Part shown: positions 51,994 to 61,163 of the stretch, in pieces | Position numbering within the stretch: position 1 is the first letter of the stretch | Layout of the letters: each line of letters begins with the position of its first letter | Origin: SXOA01 sp051004015 | GTDB lineage: Bacteria; Planctomycetota; Planctomycetia; Pirellulales; Pirellulaceae | Length of the DNA: 64,000 nt | Direction: 5' to 3' | Assembly (NCBI GenBank): GCA_051004015.1 | Contig: JBPCKT010000138.1 | Coordinates: forward strand, 1 to 64,000 | Made by a program: the position numbers and the translations under genes | Notes under the pieces: model-generated | The model's database searches: none | The model's input: the letters and a program-made list of their open reading frames with translations, nothing else | Told to the model about the DNA's origin: nothing

Positions 51994-53514
51994 ATGAGCA
52001 AATTTGATTCGGCCGAGCCCGCACCCAGCCTGACCGGCACCCAGTGGCTAATCTGCGTCATTGCCGCCATTGGGTTTGCGTTTGACATCTATGAGCTCCT
52101 GATGATGCCGCTGATTGCTCCTCCGGCCCTGGCGGAGCTGCTGCACGTCGATCCCTATACGGACAGCGGCTTTAAGGCGATTGCCAACTGGAACACCTAC
52201 ATCATGTGGGGGAGCGCCCTGTGCGGCGGCACGTTTGGTCTCTTGGGGGGCTATTTGACCGACCGCTTCGGCCGCCGCCGCGTGCTGACCTGGAGCATTC
52301 TGCTGTATGCGTTCTCCGCGCTGGCCGCCGGCTTCAGCACCAGCCCGATGATGCTGCTGTTTTTCCGCTGCACGACGTTTATCGGCGTCTGTGTGGAGTT
52401 CGTTGCCGCCGTCGCGTGGCTGGCCGAGCTTTTTCCCAATCCCAAACAGCGCGAAGCCGTGCTCGGCTTTACGCAAGCATTTTCCTCCGTGGGGGGCCTG
52501 CTGGTGACGCTGGCGTTCTGGATCATCAATGAGAACCGCGAAAGCCTGCCGGCCATCTTCGGCCCCTTCGATCCGGCCAAGCAGTCGCTGGTTTGGCGGT
52601 ATACGCTCATCTCCGGTGTCCTCCCGGCCCTGCCGCTGATTATCATTCGGCCGTTCCTGCCGGAATCGCCCGTCTGGCAAGACAAAAGAAACAAGGGAAC
52701 GCTGCGGCGTCCGAACATCGCCGAGCTATTTCAGCCCGCCTACATCCGGGCCACGGTCGTGACCGCTTTCCTGTTTGCGTGCAGTTATGGCGTGGCCTTT
52801 GGCGCGATTCAGCTTCTGCCGCAGATCGTGCCGGGGCTGGTCAAGGAGCTCGGCCCGATTCCCAAGATGCGGCAAGACTACGAGAAGCTTGTCGCGGCCA
52901 AAGGAAAAGAAGCCTCGGACGTAATGGCACTTTCCACCAAGCTCAAGGACCTCGACAAGAAACGGCAGACGGTGGTGAAGGATGTGCAGCTTTGGCAGGA
53001 GTTCGGCGGGCTTGCCGGTCGCTTTGCCCTGGCGGGACTGGCCATGTACATCCTTAGCCGGCGAAACCTGCTGCGGATTTTCCAGGTTCCTGCCTTGCTC
53101 ATTGTGCCGCTGGTCTTCTTTTTTCCCGCCGCTGGAAAGACCCCCGAGGGGCTGCTCTCGGCGCTTCACACCGATAACATCATGCTGCTGAAGATCGGCA
53201 TCTTTGTCACGGGATTCTTGATCGTGGCCCAGTTCAGCTTCTGGGGAAATTACCTGCCACTGGTCTACCCCGTGCATCTCCGCGGCACCGGCGAAGGCTT
53301 TGCCGCCAACGTCGGCGGGCGGATGGTGGGGACCGCGGCCAACTCGCTGACGACACTCGTCTTTTTACCGATGTTCCTGGCGTCTATGACCGGCATCAAG
53401 CCTCCCAGCGCGATGGCTTTGGCGGCGGGAACCTCCGCAGTCATCATTTTGGTGCTGGCGTTCTTGGGGAGCTTCTTCCTGCCGGAACCCAAGCCGGAAG
53501 ATATCGCTGAGTGA
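51994..53514 (+). CDS. MFS transporter, sugar-porter-like
   Basis: 506 residues with about 12 transmembrane helices. The loop 2-3 motif GYLTDRFGRRRVLTW is the MFS signature and the repeat WLAELFPNPKQREAVLG corresponds to the second. In the middle (about residues 280-345) there is an enlarged charged loop with coiled-coil character (MRQDYEKLVAAKGKEASDVM) between helices 7 and 8. It likely imports a sugar or organic acid by cation symport. Start ATG 51994. Its TGA stop overlaps a possible GTG start of the mutase gene. Confidence 0.87.
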   Translation: MSKFDSAEPAPSLTGTQWLICVIAAIGFAFDIYELLMMPLIAPPALAELLHVDPYTDSGFKAIANWNTYIMWGSALCGGTFGLLGGYLTDRFGRRRVLTWSILLYAFSALAAGFSTSPMMLLFFRCTTFIGVCVEFVAAVAWLAELFPNPKQREAVLGFTQAFSSVGGLLVTLAFWIINENRESLPAIFGPFDPAKQSLVWRYTLISGVLPALPLIIIRPFLPESPVWQDKRNKGTLRRPNIAELFQPAYIRATVVTAFLFACSYGVAFGAIQLLPQIVPGLVKELGPIPKMRQDYEKLVAAKGKEASDVMALSTKLKDLDKKRQTVVKDVQLWQEFGGLAGRFALAGLAMYILSRRNLLRIFQVPALLIVPLVFFFPAAGKTPEGLLSALHTDNIMLLKIGIFVTGFLIVAQFSFWGNYLPLVYPVHLRGTGEGFAANVGGRMVGTAANSLTTLVFLPMFLASMTGIKPPSAMALAAGTSAVIILVLAFLGSFFLPEPKPEDIAE

Positions 53515-53522
53515 GGCTGTCC

Positions 53523-55355
53523 ATGCCAAGTCACTTCGACTCCGCCACCGCCCTCGTGCAACTTGACCTCGCCGCTGCCGCCAAGAAAATCACGCCGGCT
53601 GCCACGGTGAACATCAAAGCCTGGCTCACGGAACCGCGGTACAGCGAGTACGCAGCACAGGTGGCGGAGCATATCACCGCCGGCAAGTGGAAGGAGCTGG
53701 ACGACGCCTTCTGGACCATCATTCCCTTCGGCACCGGCGGCCGCCGCGGCAAGATGTACCCCATCGGCTGCAACGTGATCAACGACCGGACGATTGGGGA
53801 GAGCGCCCAGGGTCTGGCGACGTACGTGCTGGAGCAAAAGCTATCGCTAAGCGATCTCTCGTGTGCCATCGCCTACGACACACGCCACAACTCGCGGCAC
53901 TTCGCGGAGCTGTGTGCATCGATCATGGTGGCCAATGGCTTCCAGGTCTATTTCCTGGACGATTACCGCAGCACGCCGGAACTGTCGTTCCTGGTCCGCT
54001 TCAAAAAGTGTGCCTGCGGCATTATGGTCACCGCCAGCCACAATCCGCCGAGCGATAATGCGGTGAAGGTGTATTGGTCCAGCGGCGCGCAAATCGTGCC
54101 CCCGCATGACAAGGCGATTGTGGACCGGGTAATGAACACGGCCCAGATCAAGAAGGCGGATTTCCAGGCCGCGGTCCAGGAAGGCAAGGTTCTCTTTTGC
54201 AAAGAGGAAGTCGACGCCGCATTCACCAAAGCGGTCGCCAGCCAAACCTTTCCCGGCAAGCGCGACCTCAAAATCACCTATTCCCCGCTGCACGGCGTGG
54301 GCGAATCAGCCGTCTGCCCGGCTCTCGCTGCCGATGGCTTCAAAAATGTAGAGGTGTTCGGCCCGCATCGCGAACGGAGCGGCGACTTCCCCAATGTGCC
54401 CGGCCACGTCTCCAACCCCGAAAACCCGGCTGTCTTCGACGCCCCCATTCAGCGAGCGCAGGAAACTGGAGCGGACGTCATCCTCGCCACGGACCCCGAC
54501 TGCGACCGGATGGGCTGCGCAGCGCCACTCAGTAAGGATCGCAAGGGGCCCTGGGCCACCTTCACCGGCAACCAGCTCGGAGCGCTCCTCGCCGACTACG
54601 TCTGCGAGCAGAAGAAGAAAGCGGGGAGCCTGACGAAAGAGCATTACCTGGTGACCACGCTCGTCACGACCCAAATGATCCGCCGCATCGGCGACTCCTA
54701 CGGAGTGAAGACCTTCGACAACCTGCACGTCGGCTTCAAGTGGATCGCCCAGCAGGTCGATGCCGCCGGGCCGGACAAGTTTCTTTACGGCACCGAAGAA
54801 TCGCACGGCTTTCTCGTCGGCACTCACGTTCGAGACAAGGATGCCGCCGTCGCTTGTATGTTAATGGCGGAGCTGGCCGCGCAGGTAAAGGCAACCGGCA
54901 AAACGCTGCACGAGAAGCTCGATTCACTCTATTGGCAGCACGGCTACCACGGCGAGCAGCTCCTCAATGTCACCATGACCGGTTCCGCGGGAATGGCCCG
55001 GATGCAGGCGCTGATGCAGAACTTCCGCACCGCGCCGCCAATCATGCTTGGCGGGCTAGCGGTAACGCACGTCCGTGATTACAAGCAACTCACCGACACT
55101 CATCTCGCTAATGCCAAACCCCTCTCGACGACGAAGCTTGACGCCCCCCGGGGCGACATGGTCATTCTCGACCTGGCCGAAACAGGCAACTACATCGCCG
55201 TCCGCCCCAGCGGCACCGAGCCCAAGGTCAAGTTCTACATGTTCACCTACGTCCCCGCGGAGCAGCTCGCGAACCTGGAGCAGACGAAGCAGTCGATGAA
55301 ACAGCGGCTAGCGAAGTTGGAGGGGGATTTGAAGGCTTATGCGGAAAGGGCCTGA
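53523..55355 (+). CDS. Phosphohexomutase (phosphoglucomutase/phosphomannomutase)
   Basis: 610 residues. All four catalytic parts are visible: TASHNPPSDN (phosphoserine), DPDCDRMG (metal loop), EESHG (sugar-binding) and RPSGTEPK (phosphate binding). It interconverts hexose 1- and 6-phosphates and supplies precursors for glycans. ATG at 53523 has GAGG six bases upstream; a GTG at 53511 overlapping the MFS stop is an alternative. With the transporter it forms a two-gene unit. Confidence 0.93.
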   Translation: MPSHFDSATALVQLDLAAAAKKITPAATVNIKAWLTEPRYSEYAAQVAEHITAGKWKELDDAFWTIIPFGTGGRRGKMYPIGCNVINDRTIGESAQGLATYVLEQKLSLSDLSCAIAYDTRHNSRHFAELCASIMVANGFQVYFLDDYRSTPELSFLVRFKKCACGIMVTASHNPPSDNAVKVYWSSGAQIVPPHDKAIVDRVMNTAQIKKADFQAAVQEGKVLFCKEEVDAAFTKAVASQTFPGKRDLKITYSPLHGVGESAVCPALAADGFKNVEVFGPHRERSGDFPNVPGHVSNPENPAVFDAPIQRAQETGADVILATDPDCDRMGCAAPLSKDRKGPWATFTGNQLGALLADYVCEQKKKAGSLTKEHYLVTTLVTTQMIRRIGDSYGVKTFDNLHVGFKWIAQQVDAAGPDKFLYGTEESHGFLVGTHVRDKDAAVACMLMAELAAQVKATGKTLHEKLDSLYWQHGYHGEQLLNVTMTGSAGMARMQALMQNFRTAPPIMLGGLAVTHVRDYKQLTDTHLANAKPLSTTKLDAPRGDMVILDLAETGNYIAVRPSGTEPKVKFYMFTYVPAEQLANLEQTKQSMKQRLAKLEGDLKAYAERA

Positions 55356-55387
55356 CAACTTGGGGTATAATGTGAGAAGGGATACTT

Positions 55388-56143
55388 GTGGCTCTTGAGT
55401 TCAGCATTTTCACTGCGGTTAGCGATATGGCAACGGGCACGCTCTTTGACGATCCCGATGTAGCAGACCAGCCACCGCTGGAGATTCCGGCCAGCGCATT
55501 TACTCCGGGTGGATTTCGCGATTGGAGCTTCTCGGCGTCATTTCCCGAAGGAGTGCGGGCGACTCTTGTGGGGGGGAATATCCTCATCGATATGAACTCA
55601 GAACGCTTCAATACCCACAACTTTGTCAAGCTGGAGGTAACGTCCGTGATTTACATGCTGGCTAAGTCGCAGCATCTGGGTATGACGGCTGCGGACGGTG
55701 CCTTGATAACGAATGAAGCAATCGGTCTTTCGAACGAGCCAGACGGCTGTTTCGTGAGCTGGGACAGCCTCCGCGCGAAAAGGGTGCGGCTGGTGCGGAG
55801 TGAAACTGGCAACAAGGCTGAATCGTGGGAGGGGGCACCCGATTGGGTCATGGAAGTGGTTTCTGACAGTTCCGTAAAAAAGGACACCGTGATTCTGATG
55901 GAGTCTTACCATCAGGCGGGAATTCGCGAGTACTGGGTGATCGATGCTCGAAAACTCGATATCGATTTCAATATTTACGCCTGGCAAGAGAGTGGTTATG
56001 TGGCCCAGCCCCGGACCGGGGGATGGGTCGCGTCTCCCGTGTTTGGCTGCAGCTTTTCGCTGCAGCGGCGTATGATTGAGGAGTACTTGAATTACGAACT
56101 GCGAATGAGCGCAAATACGACCTCGTTAGAACGGACTGAATGA
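55388..56143 (+). CDS. Uma2-family PD-(D/E)XK nuclease-like protein
   Basis: 251 residues. Uma2 (DUF820) layout: VRATLVGGNILIDMNSERFNTHN, then 'P D G C F V S W', VMEVVSDSSVKKDTV and YHQAGIREYWVIDARK. Asp, Glu and a Lys cluster of the nuclease core are present, although the Lys lies in VKKDT instead of the more common later position. Start GTG 55388 is preferred because GAAGGG lies upstream; ATG 55427 is an alternative. Uma2 genes are numerous in planctomycetes and cyanobacteria and their role is not settled. Confidence 0.8.
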   Translation: MALEFSIFTAVSDMATGTLFDDPDVADQPPLEIPASAFTPGGFRDWSFSASFPEGVRATLVGGNILIDMNSERFNTHNFVKLEVTSVIYMLAKSQHLGMTAADGALITNEAIGLSNEPDGCFVSWDSLRAKRVRLVRSETGNKAESWEGAPDWVMEVVSDSSVKKDTVILMESYHQAGIREYWVIDARKLDIDFNIYAWQESGYVAQPRTGGWVASPVFGCSFSLQRRMIEEYLNYELRMSANTTSLERTE

Positions 56144-56150
56144 GTTGGTG

Positions 56151-57620
56151 ATGGACGCTCCAGCAGTGCCTGATGACGGCAAGCATTCCGACGATGACCC
56201 AGAACTGCTCGATGTTCCGGGCGAGCCTATCGAACCCGAGCCCGACCCCGCCGCCGTCGATGCCGCCCTGGATGCCGCGGCGGAAGGGAACACCGACGAA
56301 GGGGCTTGGGACTTTGCGTACCGCCGCACGGCGGCCAGGGTTCGAGAGTTTCCGCGGAAGCCAGGCGTGTACTTGATGAAGAACGCCGCCGGCACCGTCA
56401 TCTACATCGGCAAAGCGAAGAACCTCCGCAGTCGGGCGGGGAGCTATTTTCTGGCCGGTGCGAAGGTGGAGTTCCGCACTCGCGAGTGGGTCCATGAAAT
56501 CGCCGATGCCGACTACATCGAGTGCGACAGCGACGTGGACGCCCTGCTCACCGAGTCGCGACTTATCAAAGACATCCAGCCCAAGTACAACTTGGAGCTC
56601 AAGGACGACAAGACCTTTCCGTACCTGATGATTTCCGTCCGCGAGGACTTTCCCCGCGTCGAAGTCACCCGCCAGCCGCCGGAAAAAGGGGCCCGGCTGT
56701 TCGGCCCGTTCGCTAGCGCAGGGGCACTTCGCGGCGCGATGCAGGTGCTGCAGAGGATCTTCAAGTTCCGCACGTGCAGTCTTGACATCGAGGACGGCGA
56801 CGAGCGGTGGAAATGGTTCCGGCCCTGTCTCCTGGCCAGCATCAAGCAATGCACGGCACCCTGCAACCTCCGCATCAGCAAAGAGGAGTACAAGCACGAC
56901 ATCCAGCGGCTGATCACGTTCATGGAAGGGGGCAAGACGCGGCTGCTCAAGCAGATGAAAGAAGAGATGGCGGAGGCGGCCCGGCTGCTGGAGTTCGAGA
57001 AAGCGGGCCGCCTGCGGGATGAGATCAAAATGCTGGAGACCCTCGACCGCCGCGGGGACATCGACACGCACGCCCAGCCCGAGGTCTTCTACATCGACCC
57101 CAAGAAGGGGCTCGCCGGTCTGAAGAAAGTCCTCGGCCTCGCCGAGCAGCCGCGGACGATTGAAGGGGTGGACATCGCCCATCTCGGCGGCGGCGACACG
57201 GTCGCCAGCGTCGTCCAGTTCCTCGACGGCCTGCCATTCAAGCCCGGCTATCGGCGGTACAAGATCGGCGGCGTCCAAGGGATCGACGACTTCCGCAGCA
57301 TTCACGAAGTCATCGCCCGCCGCTACCGCCGGCTCAGCGACGAGGACGAAGTCTTCCCCGACATCCTTCTCATCGATGGCGGCAAAGGCCAACTCAGCGC
57401 CGCCCTGGCTGCGTTTCGGGACCAGGAGATCACCCCGCCGACGCTCCTCTCCCTCGCCAAACAGGAAGAGGAAATCTATCTCCCTGGCGCTGCCGAGCCC
57501 CTCCGCCTCAGCCGCCACTCCTTTGCCCTCCGTCTGCTCCAATACGTGCGCGACGAAGCCCACCGCTTCGCTCAGCACTACCACCATTTATTGCGAAGAA
57601 AACGGCAGCGGGGGGAGTAA
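56151..57620 (+). CDS. UvrC-like nuclease lacking the C-terminal helix-hairpin-helix domain
   Basis: 489 residues. The first 55 are acidic and disordered. The GIY-YIG nuclease follows (GVYLMKNAAGTVIYIGKAKNLRSR), then a UVR motif (EFEKAGRLRDEIKMLE) and the RNase H-like 5' nuclease (IEGVDIAHLGGGDTVAS, LLIDGGKGQL, RDEAHRFAQHYHH) with Asp, Asp and His. The protein ends at HHLLRRKRQRGE, exactly where normal UvrC continues into the tandem HhH domain, about 60-70 residues shorter. It may be a UvrC paralogue with changed DNA binding. ATG 56151 chosen; a TTG lies two codons upstream. Confidence 0.88.
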   Translation: MDAPAVPDDGKHSDDDPELLDVPGEPIEPEPDPAAVDAALDAAAEGNTDEGAWDFAYRRTAARVREFPRKPGVYLMKNAAGTVIYIGKAKNLRSRAGSYFLAGAKVEFRTREWVHEIADADYIECDSDVDALLTESRLIKDIQPKYNLELKDDKTFPYLMISVREDFPRVEVTRQPPEKGARLFGPFASAGALRGAMQVLQRIFKFRTCSLDIEDGDERWKWFRPCLLASIKQCTAPCNLRISKEEYKHDIQRLITFMEGGKTRLLKQMKEEMAEAARLLEFEKAGRLRDEIKMLETLDRRGDIDTHAQPEVFYIDPKKGLAGLKKVLGLAEQPRTIEGVDIAHLGGGDTVASVVQFLDGLPFKPGYRRYKIGGVQGIDDFRSIHEVIARRYRRLSDEDEVFPDILLIDGGKGQLSAALAAFRDQEITPPTLLSLAKQEEEIYLPGAAEPLRLSRHSFALRLLQYVRDEAHRFAQHYHHLLRRKRQRGE

Positions 57621-57709
57621 TGCCTGCTCCTAGTTCCGCAGTGTGGCCGATTACCGCGACGAGCTCGCGTGCCGTTGATGAGCACATGCTTTGCGCATGG
57701 CAACCACAC

Positions 57710-57715
57710 TATAAT
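57710..57715 (+). promoter_or_regulatory. Candidate -10 element ahead of the ParDE-like module
   Basis: TATAAT lies 37 bp before the antitoxin ATG. A good -35 box is not present at 16-18 bp; TTGCGC at 57691 is too close at 13 bp. The site is plausible but weak. Confidence 0.35.
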
Positions 57716-57751
57716 GGATTGTCAATTCCTACTTGAGCCGGGAGCCGAGTC

Positions 57752-57931
57752 ATGCAGAAAGAAAAAGTAAGAGAAGTCGTCGAACGCCTGCCCGACGAAT
57801 TCGACGTGGATGCGTTTTTCGACCAGGTGATTCTGCTGGAGCGGATTGAAGCCGCCGAGCGCCGGTTGGCAAACGGCGAAGGAGTCTCCCACGATGATGC
57901 GAAGAACCGGATGGAAAAATGGCTCAAATAA
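57752..57931 (+). CDS. Antitoxin-like small protein of a ParDE-type module
   Basis: 59 residues (MQKEKVREVVERLPDEFDVDAFFDQVILLERIE...), acidic, largely helical. The 'ERLP..FD.DAF.DQ..LLE.IE.....L..G....HDDAK.R...WL' pattern is typical of antitoxins paired with ParE/RelE toxins. It overlaps the following toxin gene by 13 bp (ATG at 57919). It starts from the ATG at 57752; there is no strong ribosome binding site. Confidence 0.75.
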   Translation: MQKEKVREVVERLPDEFDVDAFFDQVILLERIEAAERRLANGEGVSHDDAKNRMEKWLK

Positions 57932-58211
57932 TCTGGGATCCCGTGGCGCTCGACCACCTGCAGGGAATTGCACAGTACATCGCAAAAGACTCTCCATCCG
58001 CGGCAAACCGCCTGAGCGCATTTTCACGCGCCTGGAGCGGCTCGAAATGTTTCCGCACTCCGGCGGCTATATCGCGGAGGATAGCCGGAAAATCTATCGT
58101 GAAATCATTCAAGGGAACTATCGGGTCATCTATCGAGTCAGCGGTGATGACGTACTCATTGTCGCTGTCTATCATGCCGCGCGACTTCTCGACCGAAGGT
58201 TGATCCCCTAG
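57919..58211 (+). pseudogene. ParE/RelE-type toxin gene with a frameshift
   Basis: The first frame encodes MAQIIWDPVALDHLQGIAQYIAKDSPSAANRL, the N-terminal part of a ParE toxin. The rest is in another frame: RIFTRLERLEMFPHSGG, then YREIIQGNYRVIYRVSGDDVLIVAVYHAARLL. Joining needs one added base at about 58013-58014, as in CTG(G)AGCGC. Either a real inactivating mutation or a sequencing error. If real, toxin activity is lost while the antitoxin is intact. Confidence 0.8.
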
Positions 58212-58294
58212 CGCTTTCCGCCTGTGCCGCTTCTGCTGATTGTACGGTCTGCATTCCTTTGACATGACCCTCGCGGGAATTAGTCTGGAACTCC

Positions 58295-59233
58295 GTGTCC
58301 ACTTCTCTCTCCCTTGAGCGTTCCACGGAATGCAGCGACAGGCTTGCCGCCTGCCGGCTCTGTGGGGAAGTCGCGGCCTGGCAACTGCCGAAGACGGCCC
58401 AGGGGCCGCTGATCTTTCGCTGCCGCAAGTGTGGCGTCGCCTTCGCCAGCCATTCCCGGAAGTCCGCCTCGCCTGCCGATGTGGATCACTTCGGCGGCAT
58501 TGATGAAGAGAAATACTTCCGCAGCGTCATGACGACAAGGCTCCGCTCGTATTCCGCCTTGCTAAAGCGGGTGAACAGTCAGGTTGCGGCTGGAAAGTGG
58601 CTGGACGTAGGCTGTTCGTATGGCTGGCTGCTTCAATATGTCTTAGCGCAGGGCTACCAAGGCGAAGGGATTGAACCTTCTGCCGCAGCCGCCAGCCGGG
58701 CCGTGAAGCAAGGAATTTGCGTGCGGACCGGATTGTTTCCGGCAGCTCTGGCGCGCGGCGAGCAATTCGACGTCATCAGCTTCATGGACGTGCTGGAGCA
58801 CTTCGAAGACCCTCGCGACGCACTCGAGGCCACGCGCGAGCATTTGTGCCCAGGCGGTGTGGTGGTCATCCAGGTTCCCGATCAGGCCTGCTGGCTGTTT
58901 CGCGTGGCGGAAGGGATGTATCGTCTTTCGGGGGGGCGAATCTCCTTTGCTCTTCGCCGCCTTTGGCTGGACGGGTTTGACTTTCCGCACCAATTTTACT
59001 TCACCCGCCACGCACTCTCGCTTGTTCTGCAACACAGCGGGTTTGAAGTCCTCGATTGGCAGCGCACGTCTATCGGCCACCCAGCCGAAGCTCTGGATCG
59101 CGTGACTTACGCCGCAGGCGGAGGAACCCGCTTGCGGACGGCAGTCGTGGGAATGTCGGTGGGTCTTATCAATGCCGTGGATAACGCCTGCGGGCATGGT
59201 GGACTGTTGACGATGATCGCCCGGCCGCATTGA
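58295..59233 (+). CDS. SAM methyltransferase with N-terminal zinc ribbon
   Basis: 312 residues. An N-terminal CRLCG...CRKCG zinc ribbon (about residues 20-46) precedes a class I methyltransferase: WLDVGCSYGWLLQYVL (motif I), GEGIEPSAAAASRA, VISFMDVLEHFEDP and LCPGGVVVIQVPD. The C-terminal part has FTRHALSLVLQHSGFEVLDWQR typical of the C-methyltransferase-like group in glycan biosynthesis. Start GTG 58295. Substrate unknown. Confidence 0.85.
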   Translation: MSTSLSLERSTECSDRLAACRLCGEVAAWQLPKTAQGPLIFRCRKCGVAFASHSRKSASPADVDHFGGIDEEKYFRSVMTTRLRSYSALLKRVNSQVAAGKWLDVGCSYGWLLQYVLAQGYQGEGIEPSAAAASRAVKQGICVRTGLFPAALARGEQFDVISFMDVLEHFEDPRDALEATREHLCPGGVVVIQVPDQACWLFRVAEGMYRLSGGRISFALRRLWLDGFDFPHQFYFTRHALSLVLQHSGFEVLDWQRTSIGHPAEALDRVTYAAGGGTRLRTAVVGMSVGLINAVDNACGHGGLLTMIARPH

Positions 59234-59356
59234 TTGCGGCGCCGCCGCACGCGGGAATTCCCTCTCGCCCCCAATCGGCCCTCCGTGGTAAGATGCGGTG
59301 CTTGCTGAATTCGGGCGGATTTGCCTGAGCTACAAGAATGCCGGAGGGAGTCGGCC

Positions 59357-59590
59357 ATGCTGAACCTGCATTGGTGGGAATGGGTCTTGCTCGGGGCAGG
59401 GGTCTACGTGGCGATTGTCACGCTGGCTCGGCTGATGCAGGCCCGTCGCGAGACCCTGCTGGCGGAGCTCACGCGCCAGGCCGCCGAGGAGCAGCACCGG
59501 CAGAAGAAGGAAGAGAAGCATCGCTCCCGGCGGGAACGCGAGGCCCTGCGATTGAAGCAGTTGCAGGAAGCCAAGCGAAAGGCAGCGTAG
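59357..59590 (+). CDS. Small membrane protein with charged coiled-coil tail
   Basis: 77 residues. One transmembrane helix (about WEWVLLGAGVYVAIVTL, residues 6-22) followed by a strongly charged helix (RRETLLAELTRQAAEEQHRQKKEEKHRSRREREA). GGAGGGAG lies 6-8 bp before the ATG. It is 122 bp upstream of miaB on the same strand and separated by the family 8 repeats. No known family. Confidence 0.65.
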   Translation: MLNLHWWEWVLLGAGVYVAIVTLARLMQARRETLLAELTRQAAEEQHRQKKEEKHRSRREREALRLKQLQEAKRKAA

Positions 59591-59598
59591 GGGAATTG

Positions 59599-59706
59599 AA
59601 ATCCGAAATCCGAATATCGAAATTCGAATTTGGATTTGTGACATGAAGTGCAGGCTGGAATCCATCGCCACCATGTTTCGGATTTCGATATTCGGATTTC
59701 GAGTTT
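59599..59706. repeat. Family 8 inverted repeat pair (ATCCGAAATCCGAATATCG) upstream of miaB
   Basis: 59599-59638 and 59675-59706 are inverted copies (about 24 of 29 matched) of a unit rich in CCGAAAT/CCGAATAT. They flank a 36-bp centre and end 7 bp before the miaB start, where the hairpin could affect its translation. Confidence 0.85.
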
Positions 59707-59712
59707 TCTTAA

Positions 59713-61134
59713 ATGAAGCGCCTATATATCGAAACCGTCGGTTGCCAGATGAACGTTCTCGACAGCGAGATGGTGGTGGCCAGCCTGCGCAAACAGGGTT
59801 TCGAGCTGGAAAGCGAGCTCGCGGCGGCGGATGTGATCCTGTTCAATACGTGCAGCGTCCGCGAGCAGGCGGAAAACAAAACTTACAGCGCCCTCGGTCG
59901 TCTGCGGTCGTTCAAGAAACAGCACCCCGAGAAGATCATCGGCGTGATGGGGTGCATGGCCCAGAAGGATCAGAAGCTGGTCTTCGAGCGGGCCCCCTAC
60001 GTGGACCTCGTCGTCGGTCCCGGCCAGCTCAGCCGCATTCCAGACTTGCTCATGGACGTGGCGGCGGGCAAAGGGCCGCAAATGGCGGTCGGCCTGGGCC
60101 GCAAGGACGGCACCGTCGACGAAATCAAGCGGAGCCACGAGACGTTCGATCCCTTGCGCGATCCGGCCATGCGCCCCACGCCGTTCCAGGCCTATCTCCG
60201 CATCCAGATTGGCTGCGACAAATTTTGCACCTACTGCATCGTTCCCATGACCCGCGGCCCCGAGCAAGGCCGCGACCCCCAGCAGATCCTGGCCGAAGCC
60301 CGCATCCTGGCCGATCAAGGCTGCAAAGAAATCACGCTCATCGGTCAGACTGTGAACAGCTACAAGCACAGAAGCGACGGCCAAACCACGCGGCTCTCCG
60401 ACCTGCTTTACTCTCTCCACGAAATTGACGGCATCGAGCGGCTCAAGTTCGTTACGAATTATCCCAAGGACATGACGGACGATCTGCTCGATGCGGTCGC
60501 CACCCTGCGGAAGTGCTCCCCCTACCTGCACGTGCCGGTCCAAAGCGGCAGCAACGAAGTGCTGGCCCGGATGAAGCGGGGCTACACGGTGGAGGACTAC
60601 CGCGAGATGATGGGCCGCATCCGCGCCCGCCTGCCGCACGCCGCCGTCACCAGCGATTTCATCGTGGGCTTTTGCGGCGAGACGGACGAGGACTTTCAGA
60701 AGTCCTACGACCTCGTCGCCGAGTGCCGCTTCAAGAACAGCTTCATCTTCAAGTACAGCGAGCGGCCCGGCACCAAGGGAGCCGAATTATACGCCGACGA
60801 CGTGCCCTTCGAAGTGAAGAACCGCCGCAACAACGACCTCCTCGACCTGCAAAACCGGATCAGCGAGCAAGAAAACCAGCCGCTCCTCGGCCAGCGGGTG
60901 GAAGTGCTGGTGGAAGGCCCCAGCGAACGGGCGAAACGCCACGGCGAAGACCAGGGAAACCTCGTCCAGCTCACCGGCCGCACCCCCTGCGACCGGATTG
61001 TCGTTTTCGACGGCAGCCCTCGGCTGACCGGTCAAATCATCCCGGTCGCCATCTACGATCTCGCCCCACACACCCTCTTCGGCGCGGTCGTCACCGAGTA
61101 CGTCGGCCCAAGCTTGCAGCCGATCTTGGCGTAG
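59713..61134 (+). CDS. miaB: tRNA-2-methylthio-N6-dimethylallyladenosine synthase
   Basis: 473 residues, radical SAM methylthiotransferase acting on A37 of tRNAs. The N-terminal UPF0004 domain has the three cluster cysteines in VGCQMNVLDSE, NTCSVREQAENK and MGCMAQKDQ. The radical SAM motif CDKFCTYCIVPMTRG is near residue 173. A TRAM domain ends the protein. The sequence VRE-x-A and PMTRG(P) point to MiaB, not MtaB or RimO. Confidence 0.93.
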   Translation: MKRLYIETVGCQMNVLDSEMVVASLRKQGFELESELAAADVILFNTCSVREQAENKTYSALGRLRSFKKQHPEKIIGVMGCMAQKDQKLVFERAPYVDLVVGPGQLSRIPDLLMDVAAGKGPQMAVGLGRKDGTVDEIKRSHETFDPLRDPAMRPTPFQAYLRIQIGCDKFCTYCIVPMTRGPEQGRDPQQILAEARILADQGCKEITLIGQTVNSYKHRSDGQTTRLSDLLYSLHEIDGIERLKFVTNYPKDMTDDLLDAVATLRKCSPYLHVPVQSGSNEVLARMKRGYTVEDYREMMGRIRARLPHAAVTSDFIVGFCGETDEDFQKSYDLVAECRFKNSFIFKYSERPGTKGAELYADDVPFEVKNRRNNDLLDLQNRISEQENQPLLGQRVEVLVEGPSERAKRHGEDQGNLVQLTGRTPCDRIVVFDGSPRLTGQIIPVAIYDLAPHTLFGAVVTEYVGPSLQPILA

Positions 61135-61163
61135 CGGCGGGCGGTCCGCCCGGGGCTACCGGA

